NCBI GenBank assembly: GCA_039194995.1
Contig: JBCCVR010000005.1
Location: forward strand, 18,514 to 82,513
Source of the DNA: CCY15215 sp039194995
Lineage (GTDB): Bacteria > Cyanobacteriota > Cyanobacteriia > Cyanobacteriales > Spirulinaceae
Direction of reading: 5' to 3'
DNA length: 64,000 nt
Both the position numbers and the translations under genes were made by a program. Positions within the stretch are counted from its first letter, which is position 1, and every line of letters begins with the position of its first letter. Below, piece after piece: positions 51,492 through 60,111 of the stretch. Below the pieces are notes generated by a model. It saw nothing but the letters and a program-made list of their open reading frames with translations, was not told the DNA's origin and did no database searches.

Positions 51492-52814
51492 TCAATTCAG
51501 GGTAATTTCTGCAAATTCTCCCGCGCCGTTGTTATTGTCGGGAGTTGGGGAAAATTGAAATTCAGAACTCCGCATCACTTCAGTAAAAACTAATTTGGGA
51601 TTTTGTTGCAGAACATTGAGCAAACTAATAAAGTCTCGCACGATTTCCCGAGGCGTAGACATTTTTTCCGCACCGATGCGACGGTTTGTTTCTTGCTGAA
51701 AGGCTTCGATCTGTTCCGAATTAATCCGCTTTTGATAGCCGTAATGATGGGCGTGAATGTCTGCTAAACGATGCAGAAGTTGGGTGATTTCTGTGGTGGT
51801 TAAGGGTTCTAAGACGATCGCCGTGGCAAAACTATCTTGCAATCCATCTTGCAGAAAACGACTTTTAGCTAAGCGAGTTCGCCAGGCTTCATCGCTATAC
51901 AAACCCCGTCGTTTATCTTCTAAGAATTGCGGCGTACCGCACACAATAATCCCTAACCGTTCGGCTTTTCCCTGCATGGTATCGTTGAACATGGCAAGCA
52001 GGCGATCGTAGTTGCTTTGTCTAGAACGACTGTGGGAAATTTTATACAGGTGAATGGCTTCATCTAAGAAAACAATTAACCCTTTATAACCAATATCCGC
52101 GACGAATTTGGCCCACAATTTCAGGTAGTCGTACCATGTCTCGTCATCAATCGTCACGCGCACGTCCAAACTGCTGGCTTTAGCGGCGGTTTTAGTAGCA
52201 AATTCTCCACGTAACCAACGCAAAGCCGCATCTTGTTTATCTCGATTTTCCTCTCGATAACCCTGCCAATAAGAGATAATCACATTGGCAAAATCAAAAC
52301 CGTGAACCAAGCCTTCTAACTCATCGATAACTTGGCGAATTTTCGTTTCAACCTGTTCGTCAAATCCTTCATCTCCCGGACGCTTTCCCGTTTCTTGGGC
52401 GACTTGGGATAGAATCGTACTCGTCCATTTTTCTAGGATTAGGGCGATCGCGCCCCCTTTGGGAGAGGTGCGGGTAGCGATATTTTTCATGAGTTCCCGA
52501 TAGGTGGCGATCGCTTGCTGTTTCCCCCCTGCAAGGCGCAATTCGGGGGATAAATCCGCATCGGCGACGACAAATCCTCGTTCCATCGCCAAGTTGCGAA
52601 TCAATTGAGACATAAAACTTTTACCCGCACCGTAACGCCCGATAATGAAGCGAAAAGAAGCGCCCCCCTCGCCGATATTGTCCAGATCCCGCGCGATCGC
52701 ATCAACTTCTTGTTCCCGTCCCACGGAAATATGCTCTAAACCCACTCGGGGGACGACTCCCGCAGCAAAAGCATTGATTAACGCGGTAGAAACGCGCTTA
52801 GAAAGTTTTGGCAT
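51492..52814 (-). CDS. DUF2791/BrxD-like P-loop ATPase
   Basis: 440 residues. Walker A is IIGRYGAGKSFMSQL near residue 58, and Walker B is GLIVFLDEAIHLY near residue 248. The N-terminal AFAAGVVPRVGLEHISVGREQE and the C-terminal NRRIGAEKMSTPREIVRDFISLLNVLQQNP resemble DUF2791 ATPases, the family of BREX BrxD and of ATPases found with TerB-C proteins. It lies between the TerB-C gene (upstream, 56-bp gap) and the propeller-like gene. It could be a STAND-like ATP-driven sensor or loader. No helicase, methylase or nuclease is nearby, so it is not a full BREX locus. Confidence 0.82.
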   Translation of the reverse strand: MPKLSKRVSTALINAFAAGVVPRVGLEHISVGREQEVDAIARDLDNIGEGGASFRFIIGRYGAGKSFMSQLIRNLAMERGFVVADADLSPELRLAGGKQQAIATYRELMKNIATRTSPKGGAIALILEKWTSTILSQVAQETGKRPGDEGFDEQVETKIRQVIDELEGLVHGFDFANVIISYWQGYREENRDKQDAALRWLRGEFATKTAAKASSLDVRVTIDDETWYDYLKLWAKFVADIGYKGLIVFLDEAIHLYKISHSRSRQSNYDRLLAMFNDTMQGKAERLGIIVCGTPQFLEDKRRGLYSDEAWRTRLAKSRFLQDGLQDSFATAIVLEPLTTTEITQLLHRLADIHAHHYGYQKRINSEQIEAFQQETNRRIGAEKMSTPREIVRDFISLLNVLQQNPKLVFTEVMRSSEFQFSPTPDNNNGAGEFAEITLN

Positions 52815-52870
52815 TCTTTGACTCCTATTCCTTGGACTCCTCTTTTGATTTCTCGACAGTCGGATCTTGT

Positions 52871-54085
52871 TTATTCAACCTTTTTAACAGTTAGTAATGT
52901 GGCAAATTGTGCGGCGATGATGGGTTCGGCGATCGTCGAAGCATATTCTTCGTGAATTTCGGGAATGCCTACCCCGCTATTCGAGGTAAATAAAGTATCG
53001 CCCAATGTATTGAGTGCCTTTTCATTTAAGGATTCGATTAACACTTCCGGCATGGTTGCCTGTCGATTGACAACTGCTTTTAATTGTTGCTCGTCTTTTT
53101 CTAAAATGGCTTTTAAGGCCGCTTTTTCATTATCGTTCAATTCTTGGGTAAAGTCCAGCCATTCCGGGGGTAAATTGAGGGTTGTTTTAACGGGCTTTCT
53201 GCCATTTTTTGAAGATTTCGGTTTGGCTTTGGCTTTGGGTTTATTGTTCTCCAAAGATTGAATTTCCTTTTGCAATTGTTCGACGCGATCGCGCTTCTCT
53301 TCTAAGATAAGATCGAGATCCTGTTTCTCTTGTTCGAGGGAAGATAAAGAGATGGCAAACTGTTCCTGAATTTGTTGTAGGTGTTTGAGTTTTACTTGTG
53401 CATCTTGGATGCTCCCTTCCAGTTGTTTTTTCTGTTCTTGCAACTGAAAAACCTGCTGGCGCACCAGATCCCGTTCTTCTTGTCGATCTAACAGGAGTGT
53501 TTGCAATTTTTCGAGTTCGCCGTTAAGTTGCTGTAAGCGACTTTCCGTTTCTTGTAGTTGAATGGTTTTCGAGAAAAAGGCACGGTTTATCGTCGCTTCG
53601 GTTTTAAAAGAAGGCTCTCGATAGGAGGGTTGCAAACGGGCAGGGGGGCGATATACATCAGGGGTCTCAGTCTCTTGCGATCGCTCCATTCTCTCCTGAA
53701 TTTCTTGATAGAGAGCATTGCGCTGCTGGTGTAATTCTGAGACGCGATCGAGCAGGCGAGTGCGTTCTAAGTTGAGAGCCTGTACGCTGGCTTGAACCTC
53801 TTGCTGGGTGGCGAGAGCGGCGGAAATCGCCCCGTAGAGTTGCTGTCGCTGTTCCGTCAGGGATTGGATTTGATAGCGCAGGGCGTTGCGGAGTCGCTTT
53901 TCGTGCTTATTCCAGTGTAATTGTGCCGCGATCGCTCCGGCATAACTGGCAGGAAGTGCGATCGCTCCGGTAATGGCGGCGGCGGTGGTATCGCGATGAA
54001 CCAGCCATGCCAAGCCAAAACCCGAGCCGAACGCGATCGAGCCGAGTAAAATCTGGTTAGCGAGCTTTTGTTTGAGAAATCGCAT
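52871..54085 (-). CDS. TM-anchored coiled-coil protein with TerB-C-like domain
   Basis: 404 residues from the ATG at 54085 (MRFLKQKLANQILLGS); a longer GTG start at 54166 is less likely. Two hydrophobic stretches at about 12-60 (IAFGSGFGLAWLV; ITGAIALPASYAGAIAAQL) form an N-terminal membrane anchor. A coiled coil follows at about 65-280 (QLYGAISAALATQQEV; EQEKQDLDLILEEKRDRVEQ). The C-terminal 100 residues match the TerB-C domain: WLDFTQELNDNEKAALKAILE, MPEVLIESLNEKALNTLGDTLF and IHEEYASTIAEPI. TerB-C proteins occur with DUF2791-type ATPases, as here. It is the first gene of the set. Confidence 0.78.
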   Translation of the reverse strand: MRFLKQKLANQILLGSIAFGSGFGLAWLVHRDTTAAAITGAIALPASYAGAIAAQLHWNKHEKRLRNALRYQIQSLTEQRQQLYGAISAALATQQEVQASVQALNLERTRLLDRVSELHQQRNALYQEIQERMERSQETETPDVYRPPARLQPSYREPSFKTEATINRAFFSKTIQLQETESRLQQLNGELEKLQTLLLDRQEERDLVRQQVFQLQEQKKQLEGSIQDAQVKLKHLQQIQEQFAISLSSLEQEKQDLDLILEEKRDRVEQLQKEIQSLENNKPKAKAKPKSSKNGRKPVKTTLNLPPEWLDFTQELNDNEKAALKAILEKDEQQLKAVVNRQATMPEVLIESLNEKALNTLGDTLFTSNSGVGIPEIHEEYASTIAEPIIAAQFATLLTVKKVE

Positions 54086-54341
54086 CGTGTTGGGGAAAAC
54101 AGGAGGAGTCTCGCGACTGCCCTCGCCTCTGCATTTTGTTAATCCATTATAAATACTCGTCGGCACTTTGCGAACTTCTCTTTCTCAATAACGACTGAAG
54201 TATTATTAAATTACTTATATTTTTCCGAACAATTCTCTAGATTTCTGGTTAGGATTTTTTGGAAGGTAAAGGGGTTGTGCGATCGCTTCTCAAAAATTCG
54301 ATAAAATAAAAAGATAAAGTCAAATATTAATCTTTGCAGCT

Positions 54342-54755
54342 ATGGCTAGAGACATTTTTCACGACCGGGTTCGAGATAGTTTAGAACGAGATGGCTGGAC
54401 AATTACCGACGATCCTTTTTTCGTTCGGTTTGACGGTTCTAACTTTCAAATCGATCTAGGAGCAGAAAAGATGATCGCTGCCGAGAAAGATAATGAGAAA
54501 ATCGCAGTAGAAATCAAAAGTTTTTTAAATCAATCAGCCCAAACGGATTTCTATAACGCTTTGGGTCAGTTTTTGAGTTATCGTTTGGCTTTAAGAGAAG
54601 TTGAACCCGATCGGACTTTATATCTAGCAGTTCCTCTGAATACTTACGAAGATTTTTTTCAATCGACTTTTGCTAAATTAGCAGTCAGCGAATATGAGTT
54701 AAAGTTGATTGTTTATGATTCTACACAGGGAGGATTGATTCAATGGATCGACTAA
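54342..54755 (+). CDS. xisH: XisH family protein (PD-(D/E)XK-like)
   Basis: 137 residues. The start is MARDIFHDRVRDSLERDGWTI. The core is IDLGAEKMIAAEKDNEKIAVEIKSFL with the E-x-K motif. ALGQFLSYRLALREVEPDRTLYLAVPLNTYEDFF and LKLIVYDSTQ follow. It overlaps xisI by 13 bp, as in the copy at 48656. Intact and distinct in sequence from the other copies. Confidence 0.93.
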   Translation: MARDIFHDRVRDSLERDGWTITDDPFFVRFDGSNFQIDLGAEKMIAAEKDNEKIAVEIKSFLNQSAQTDFYNALGQFLSYRLALREVEPDRTLYLAVPLNTYEDFFQSTFAKLAVSEYELKLIVYDSTQGGLIQWID

Positions 54756-55078
54756 ATCATTATCGAAAATCAATTAAAGAGATACTTTCTCGCTATAACT
54801 CATGGAAAAGACATCCAGATAATTGCGAGTCACAGTTGATTTTTGATGAAGAGAGAGATCATTATCTCTGGTTTGACGTGGGTTGGAATGAATCAAAGCG
54901 AATTTATTATTGCGTGATTCATTTTGATATTAAAGATGGCAAAATCTGGTTACAACAGAATTCAACGGATCTCAATCCTGCGGAGGATTTAATCGAACTC
55001 GGTGTAGTGCGGGAAGATATTATTTTGGGTTTACAACCGCCTTTTAAACGTCCTTATACCAATTATGGGGTGGCTTAG
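54743..55078 (+). CDS. xisI: XisI family protein
   Basis: 111 residues: MDRLNHYRKSIKEILSRYNSWK, FDEERDHYLWFDVGWNESKRIYYCVIHFDIKDGKIWLQQNSTD and IELGVVREDIILGLQPPFKRPYTNYGVA. It is the intact partner of xisH at 54342. A DUF433 relic lies 44 bp downstream on the opposite strand. Confidence 0.93.
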   Translation: MDRLNHYRKSIKEILSRYNSWKRHPDNCESQLIFDEERDHYLWFDVGWNESKRIYYCVIHFDIKDGKIWLQQNSTDLNPAEDLIELGVVREDIILGLQPPFKRPYTNYGVA

Positions 55079-55121
55079 GAGGATTTTTGGGCGCGATCGC
55101 ACCTCTGAAAAGATATACAAA

Positions 55122-55296
55122 CTATCTTCGATCGCGCAGTTTTTTAACTAAATTTGTCCCGCCTGCTTGTTGGCACAACCTCTCGACTTTCGCAAATCGT
55201 TGCTGCATATCGGCATCTAATTCTTTTTTATTATCCCACGCAAATCCGAACACTGCGATCGCGGTTATTTTCTTTAGTTTCAGGTGGGTGGGAATG
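55122..55296 (-). pseudogene. Relic of a DUF433 antitoxin C-terminus
   Basis: The minus strand reads a PTHLKLKKI-like start, then GFAWDNKKELDADMQQRFAK, VERLCQQAGG and LVKKLRDRR, with a TAG at 55122-55124. This aligns with the C-terminal half of the DUF433 protein at 47636 (YYWDNKQAIDTDMQKRLARAEKLRQEAG). The N-terminal half is missing and no DUF5615 partner follows. The region is otherwise non-coding up to 55380. Confidence 0.6.
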
Positions 55297-55379
55297 GCGA
55301 TCGGCTATCGGTTTACTCGATAACCTCCAGCCCATCTTAACAGAGGCGGAGAAAACGGCTGACCACTTTTAACATACTC

Positions 55380-56264
55380 CTAGGAGAGTAGGGCTTCAGG
55401 CGATCGCTCTCCCGATAAAATTCTCGTCCATTCGCTAACCCTTGTTTGGCGATCGATTTCGGACAGCCAAGAATCTGAGACAAATTCAGTTTTCTGGGTG
55501 TCCGTATCGAGAAGGAAGAGACAGCCTCGCTTAATTGCCTGTCGTTCTAAGTCTCTTTCTTCTCGCACGGGATCGACAACGCATGGCACGCCATAAGAAT
55601 CAACCCCGCCAATCGATCCGAGAGGCAGAACTTTATGTAAGTGTCCGAAAATATGGATTTGCGGACGCAACGCGGCAACCAGTTGACTGATTTCTTCGCA
55701 TCCTTGGATTTGCCCGGTAAAACCGCGACTGGCATTATAGGGCGCATCATGGGTGACAAGAATATCGACTTTATTTTGATGCAGTTCGACGAACTTTGCG
55801 ATCGCCGAGGGATTCAGACGACCTTCCGGCTTTTTAGCATTATGAGAGCCGCCCATAAAACCGAGACGAGAGCCGCCAAATTCCAGCACGCGACCATCTA
55901 AAACATACTCAAACAGTCCGAATTCATCGATCGCAAAGGGATTTTTCTGAGGTAGTCCCTCGAAGTCCTCATGATTTCCCCGGATAAAGCGGATGGGGAC
56001 GGGTAATAATTGTCGAACAACTTGGAAAAATTGAACGTGTTTTGCTTGAGGATGAATCAGATATTGAGAATCAAATTGCTCGGGATTTTTCCGTGCAAAG
56101 CGTTGGGTTGCAGCATCGGCTTTTGATGGATTCGACCAAATCCCCAGATCGCCGACCTGTATGATGAGATCGTATTTTTCTTTCCGTTTGCGTTGAGACA
56201 ACGCTAGAAGAAAAAGCGCGTGAAAGACGCAGCCGTGCATATCACCGAGAAAGCATATTTTCAT
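55380..56264 (-). CDS. Metallophosphoesterase (calcineurin-like)
   Basis: 294 residues from the ATG at 56264 (MKICFLGDMHGCVFHALFL); the frame upstream to 56321 is open but the family starts with MKI. Metal motifs are GDMHG, IQVGDLG, FIRGNHE, VTHDAPY and IFGHLHK, the complete set of the calcineurin-like fold. It hydrolyses phosphomono- or diesters; substrates of this cyanobacterial type are unknown. It diverges from the 56457 gene. Confidence 0.9.
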   Translation of the reverse strand: MKICFLGDMHGCVFHALFLLALSQRKRKEKYDLIIQVGDLGIWSNPSKADAATQRFARKNPEQFDSQYLIHPQAKHVQFFQVVRQLLPVPIRFIRGNHEDFEGLPQKNPFAIDEFGLFEYVLDGRVLEFGGSRLGFMGGSHNAKKPEGRLNPSAIAKFVELHQNKVDILVTHDAPYNASRGFTGQIQGCEEISQLVAALRPQIHIFGHLHKVLPLGSIGGVDSYGVPCVVDPVREERDLERQAIKRGCLFLLDTDTQKTEFVSDSWLSEIDRQTRVSEWTRILSGERSPEALLS

Positions 56265-56425
56265 TTCTTTTTTCTTAGGGTTCAACTCCGATCGTAGTCC
56301 CACGAAAGCATTTTTCCTCAACTATCCCAAAACCTCCAACGCGATCGCCCTCTTCTGGCATACTGTTATCAAGATCGGATTTTGCCAACACAATAATCGA
56401 GTCTCCTACTCTAGCCGTCGGAACT

Positions 56426-56453
56426 GATAACCGATAACTGATAACTGATAACT
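56426..56453 (+). repeat. Heptamer array (GATAACC)1(GATAACT)3 ending at a start codon
   Basis: One GATAACC and three GATAACT copies, then GAA and the ATG at 56457, the same junction as at 15904 and 32240. Confidence 0.95.
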
Positions 56454-56456
56454 GAA

Positions 56457-56663
56457 ATGACTATTTGGGTAAACGAACAAATCGATCCATCGGGTATGGT
56501 TCATGCCTGTATTGCTTGTTGCGACGAAGAACAAGCCAAATCCTGTCACGAATCTTTTCTTGGCAATCTTTCCCCGCAACAACAAGCCGAAGGTTGGATC
56601 GCCCGCCTGCGAACGGTAGAATCTTGGGATGAGGTGCCCGTTAATTCCCTAAAATTAAGCTAA
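56457..56663 (+). CDS. Small conserved hypothetical protein
   Basis: 68 residues: MTIWVNEQIDPSGMVHACIACCDEEQAKSCHES... with three cysteines in the first half (ACIACC, SC). The C-terminus has WIARLRTVESWDEVPVNSL. No TM or signal peptide. It looks like a conserved small cyanobacterial protein of unknown role. The array at 56426 takes the place of a normal ribosome site. It lies 61 bp before the transporter gene and may share its transcript. Confidence 0.7.
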   Translation: MTIWVNEQIDPSGMVHACIACCDEEQAKSCHESFLGNLSPQQQAEGWIARLRTVESWDEVPVNSLKLS

Positions 56664-56724
56664 ATTCACGATCGCGAACGGGCAGGATTCATCGATAATC
56701 GATTGTTAATAACTGCTCGTTGAC

Positions 56725-58941
56725 ATGACCAATAGCCAACCTCCCGCAACTAACCCACAAACTCCCAATGACCAACCCGCAACGGGTCTGGGTACTTTTG
56801 GCGGAGTCTATACCCCTTCTGTATTAACGATCCTAGGGGTGATCATGTATCTCCGCTTTGGCTGGGTTGTGGGTAATGTCGGGCTATTGGGGACGCTGGC
56901 GATCGTTACGCTGTCTACCTCGATTACGTTTTTAACGTCTCTCTCCGTGAGTGCGATCGCCACGGATCGAGTCGTCCGAGTCGGCGGCGCTTACTATATG
57001 ATCAGCCGATCGCTGGGAATTGAAACGGGGGGGGCGGTGGGTATCCCTCTCTATTTTGCTCAAGCCTTCTCTGTCGCCCTCTACACGATTGGTTTTGCGG
57101 AAAGTATCGTCAAAACGTTTCCCACCCTCAATCAAACTTATGTCGCCCTCATTACTACCATTGTCGTTGCTTTTCTCGCTTATACTTCTGCCAGTCTCGC
57201 CATTCGCGCCCAGTATTTCATCATGGCGGCGATCGCGATCTCCCTCCTCTCCCTCCTTTTTGGCAAACCCATCGAACCCACGGCGATCGAATGGTGGAAT
57301 GGGGACGGGGAGTCTTTTTGGGTGGTTTTTGCCGTCTTTTTCCCTGCCGTTACCGGGATTATGTCGGGGGTTTCTTTGTCGGGGGATTTGCGAGATCCGA
57401 CTAAATCGATTCCTGTTGGTACTTTAGCCGCCGTGGGGACGGGATATCTTATTTATATGGGATTGCCCTTACTCCTTGCCACCCGTGCTGATGCTACTAC
57501 CTTGATTGAAGATTCCCTCGTGATGACACAGATGGCACTCTGGGGACCGACGATTTTATGGGGAGTTTGGGGGGCAACGTTAAGCAGTGCCTTGGGCAGT
57601 ATTTTAGGCGCGCCTCGAGTGTTGCAGGCGTTGGCGAGAGATGGAGTGTTACCCCGTTGGATGAGCGTTTTGGGACAGGGAAGCGGTAAGGAGGACGAAC
57701 CCCGCCTCGGGACGGCTGTCACGTTGGGAGTGGCGATCGCGGCGGTTTGCATCGGGGATTTGAATTTAATTGCCCCGGTTTTAACCATGTTTTTCCTCAC
57801 GACTTACATGGTGTTGAATGTTTCGGCCAGTATTGAAGGCATTTTGCAAAGTCCCTCATTTCGCCCTACCTTTCGGGTTCATTGGATTTTTTCCCTCCTC
57901 GGGGCGGCGGGATGTTTGGCGGTAATGTTTCTCATTAATGCCGTGGCGACGGTGGTGGCGGCGGCGATCGTCTTGGGAATCTATTTTTGGTTGCAACAGC
58001 GAGAGTTAGTGACGACTTGGGGGGACGTGCGCCGAGGCTTGTGGATGGAGTTATTACGAATTGGCATTTTACACATTCGTCACGAAGAAGATACTAAAAA
58101 TTGGCGGCCTAATGTTCTCGTTCTGTCTGGCATTCCTCGCAAGCGTTGGTCGCTGATCGAACTGGCGAAAGGATTCACCCACAACCGAGGCATTATTACC
58201 GTCTCCAGCGTTTTACCAAGCGGATCGCGGGATCTTGCGCAACAGGCAGAACTCGAACGCACTTTAGTTGAATACCTCGAACGTCGCGGTGTGGAAGCCC
58301 TTGTCCGGGTCGTTTCGGCGAATAATCCGTTTGAGGGGGCGTACCGCTTGGTAGAAACCTATGGTTTGGGGGCTGTCGTTCCCAATACAATCGTTTTAGG
58401 GGATAGCGAGAATGCAGACATTCGCGATCGCTATTGTCAGATGATTCGCGATATTCACAGTGCCAAACGGAGTATTGTGATTCTGCGAGAGAATGGCGAT
58501 CGCGGTTTTGGGGCGCGATCGCGTATCGATATTTGGTGGGGGGGACTGCAAGCGAATGGGAGTTTAATGCTCTTGTTGGCTTATCTGTTATGTAAAAATA
58601 TCAGTTGGCGCAGAGCCAAAATTTATCTGAATTTGGTTGTCCCCAATAGTGCCGCCGCCGCCGCCGCTAAAACGAATTTAGAAGGTTTGATTGCTAAGTT
58701 ACGCATTACTGCTTTTCCTCAAGTTTTGATTGGCGAGGGGCGATCTTTTGATGAAATTCTCCACAGTTCTTCGGAGAATGCCGATCTGATCTTTTTGGGA
58801 ATGGCGAGACCGACGGATAATTCGTTTACTCGCTACTATGAAAAATTGCAGTCTCGCGCGATCGGGCTTCCTACGACTTTATTCGTCCTCGCCGCGCCGG
58901 ATTTTGCCTTTGAGGAGGTATTGGGAGAGTCTGCGGGGTAG
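56725..58941 (+). CDS. SLC12-type amino acid/cation-chloride transporter
   Basis: 738 residues. The N-terminal TM region (about 20-440) has 12 helices with the SLC12/NKCC-like start LGTFGGVYTPSVLTILGVIMYLRFGWVVGNVGL, AIATDRVVRVGGAYYMISRSLGIE and VTGIMSGVSLSGDLRDPTKSIPVGTLAA. The C-terminal 290 residues are soluble and contain two USP-like sections (WRPNVLVLSGIPRKRWSLIELAKGF; LIFLGMARPTDNS), as in bacterial SLC12 homologues. Predicted to carry amino acids or cation-chloride; the substrate is unknown. Start at ATG 56725. Confidence 0.9.
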   Translation: MTNSQPPATNPQTPNDQPATGLGTFGGVYTPSVLTILGVIMYLRFGWVVGNVGLLGTLAIVTLSTSITFLTSLSVSAIATDRVVRVGGAYYMISRSLGIETGGAVGIPLYFAQAFSVALYTIGFAESIVKTFPTLNQTYVALITTIVVAFLAYTSASLAIRAQYFIMAAIAISLLSLLFGKPIEPTAIEWWNGDGESFWVVFAVFFPAVTGIMSGVSLSGDLRDPTKSIPVGTLAAVGTGYLIYMGLPLLLATRADATTLIEDSLVMTQMALWGPTILWGVWGATLSSALGSILGAPRVLQALARDGVLPRWMSVLGQGSGKEDEPRLGTAVTLGVAIAAVCIGDLNLIAPVLTMFFLTTYMVLNVSASIEGILQSPSFRPTFRVHWIFSLLGAAGCLAVMFLINAVATVVAAAIVLGIYFWLQQRELVTTWGDVRRGLWMELLRIGILHIRHEEDTKNWRPNVLVLSGIPRKRWSLIELAKGFTHNRGIITVSSVLPSGSRDLAQQAELERTLVEYLERRGVEALVRVVSANNPFEGAYRLVETYGLGAVVPNTIVLGDSENADIRDRYCQMIRDIHSAKRSIVILRENGDRGFGARSRIDIWWGGLQANGSLMLLLAYLLCKNISWRRAKIYLNLVVPNSAAAAAAKTNLEGLIAKLRITAFPQVLIGEGRSFDEILHSSSENADLIFLGMARPTDNSFTRYYEKLQSRAIGLPTTLFVLAAPDFAFEEVLGESAG

Positions 58942-59312
58942 TTAGAAGAATTTGCACCACAGAGACACAGAGAGCGCAGAGTGTTGTAAAGATTACAAAG
59001 CGTGCAAAGAGTCTAGAGGATACTTCGAGTGGCGATCGCCATCCTATAAACAATTACTGCGATCGATACGCCAAGAATACAGGATAGTCAGTTTGTTGTA
59101 TTCTTTGAAGATGGTTCTGTACCGGAAAATACTGAGTGTTCGGATAGGTCTATTTTTAACACATATTCAATCAAACGGCAAGATCGGTTATGGCACTCCT
59201 CAATCTTTCCTACCGATCCCGTCCCGATCTTGTAGGCACACTGTGAGCGGGAGAACATAGAAGTATAGAAACGAGTTTACGAACTCAACTGCAAGTTACG
59301 AAATCAGGTCTT
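58942..59312. other. 371-bp intergenic region with repeat and two inverted repeats
   Basis: It starts with the ACCACAGAGACACAGAG repeat (58956-58982). An inverted repeat AAGAATACA (59073) / TGTATTCTT (59097) and a second CAAGATCGG (59179) / CCGATCTTG (59224) follow. They could be RNA stems of a small transcript, but without conserved flanking motifs I call no ncRNA. Confidence 0.4.
58956..58982 (+). repeat. ACCACAGAGACACAGAG repeat, copy 2
   Basis: Near-identical to 50183-50210, starting 15 bp after the transporter stop. Confidence 0.85.
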
Positions 59313-59573
59313 ATGCTTCCTAATCTCTTCTCGATCGCTCAGTTCAACTCAAAAACTCCTACAGCTTTTACTTTTAACATTACGCAAGAAACAAAAACGG
59401 TAATTCGTAGCTGCATTTTTCTTTTACTCTTATTCAATTCCCTTTCTCTCGGCGTTCGCTATCTCTGCAATACCCCTGCCGAACAAGCCAAGTTAGAAAG
59501 ATATGCCATGCTTGAAGATCCCATCGCTTTGAGAATTGTGATGAAAGGTCAAAACCAAAGACAGAAAGACTGA
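59313..59573 (+). CDS. Small hypothetical membrane protein (doubtful)
   Basis: 86 residues with one TM helix (TVIRSCIFLLLLFNSLSLGVRYL) and a charged tail (EQAKLERYAMLEDPIALRIVMKG). No family recognised. It has a CAGG-type weak ribosome site 4 nt before the ATG at 59313. It could be a real small gene or a chance frame. It converges with the 59592 gene, with 18 bp between. Confidence 0.35.
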   Translation: MLPNLFSIAQFNSKTPTAFTFNITQETKTVIRSCIFLLLLFNSLSLGVRYLCNTPAEQAKLERYAMLEDPIALRIVMKGQNQRQKD

Positions 59574-59591
59574 TTAAATAAACGAGCATTT

Positions 59592-60071
59592 TCAATAAAC
59601 TCTAAAATAGTTAAAAATTGAAAATGCTATGAATCCACCTGCAATACAACCGAACGAATATTCTAAAAAGATTCCGAGATAAACAAGATATTCTGGGTTG
59701 AACCAATTCTTGACTACAGAATAATACTGCGATCGCAAATTAGAAGCAGAGAAAATACTGACTAGACCTTGAATACAAAAAATAGAGTGAACGATCGCAA
59801 AAAACAATATAATTTCGAATAAGGATGAATTTGAATCGAAAATCAAACGTATCAATATTGCAGAAAAGCCAATAATCAAATTCATGAAAAAGTTGTAAAA
59901 AAATATAAAAGCAAGACCCAGCACAGTAGCACTGATATTCTGTGACCAAGAAGATAGCATATATATAGAACAGATAGTAAATGAGAAAGGAATCATCTTT
60001 TCATAAATTCCTTTATAGAACGGGATTAATCCCGAAGCGATCGCAATATCTGCAAGTAACAATTTATACAT
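59592..60071 (-). CDS. Hypothetical four-TM membrane protein
   Basis: 159 residues with about four TM helices (MYKLLLADIAIASGLIPF, TVLGLAFIFFYNFFMNLIIGFSAILI, EIILFFAIVHSIFCIQGLVSIF, LEYSFGCIAGGFIAFSIF). AT-rich with many Ile/Phe, low GC compared with neighbours; possibly foreign. No family recognised. It precedes folP only by position (opposite side, 40 bp from its stop), with no functional link seen. Confidence 0.6.
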   Translation of the reverse strand: MYKLLLADIAIASGLIPFYKGIYEKMIPFSFTICSIYMLSSWSQNISATVLGLAFIFFYNFFMNLIIGFSAILIRLIFDSNSSLFEIILFFAIVHSIFCIQGLVSIFSASNLRSQYYSVVKNWFNPEYLVYLGIFLEYSFGCIAGGFIAFSIFNYFRVY

Positions 60072-60111
60072 AAAAATCTATGTACCATGTTGTCCCATGA
60101 ATAGCTCTATT

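Noticed and set aside
15904..56453. Heptamer arrays as CRISPR repeats.
   Set aside because: Units are 7 bp without spacers, and the arrays have only two to four copies; no cas genes occur.
58942..59312. A structured small RNA defined by the two inverted repeats.
   Set aside because: Loops are long, no promoter or T-run terminator brackets the region, and no known RNA family pattern (tmRNA, SRP, 6S, RNase P, riboswitch) is visible.
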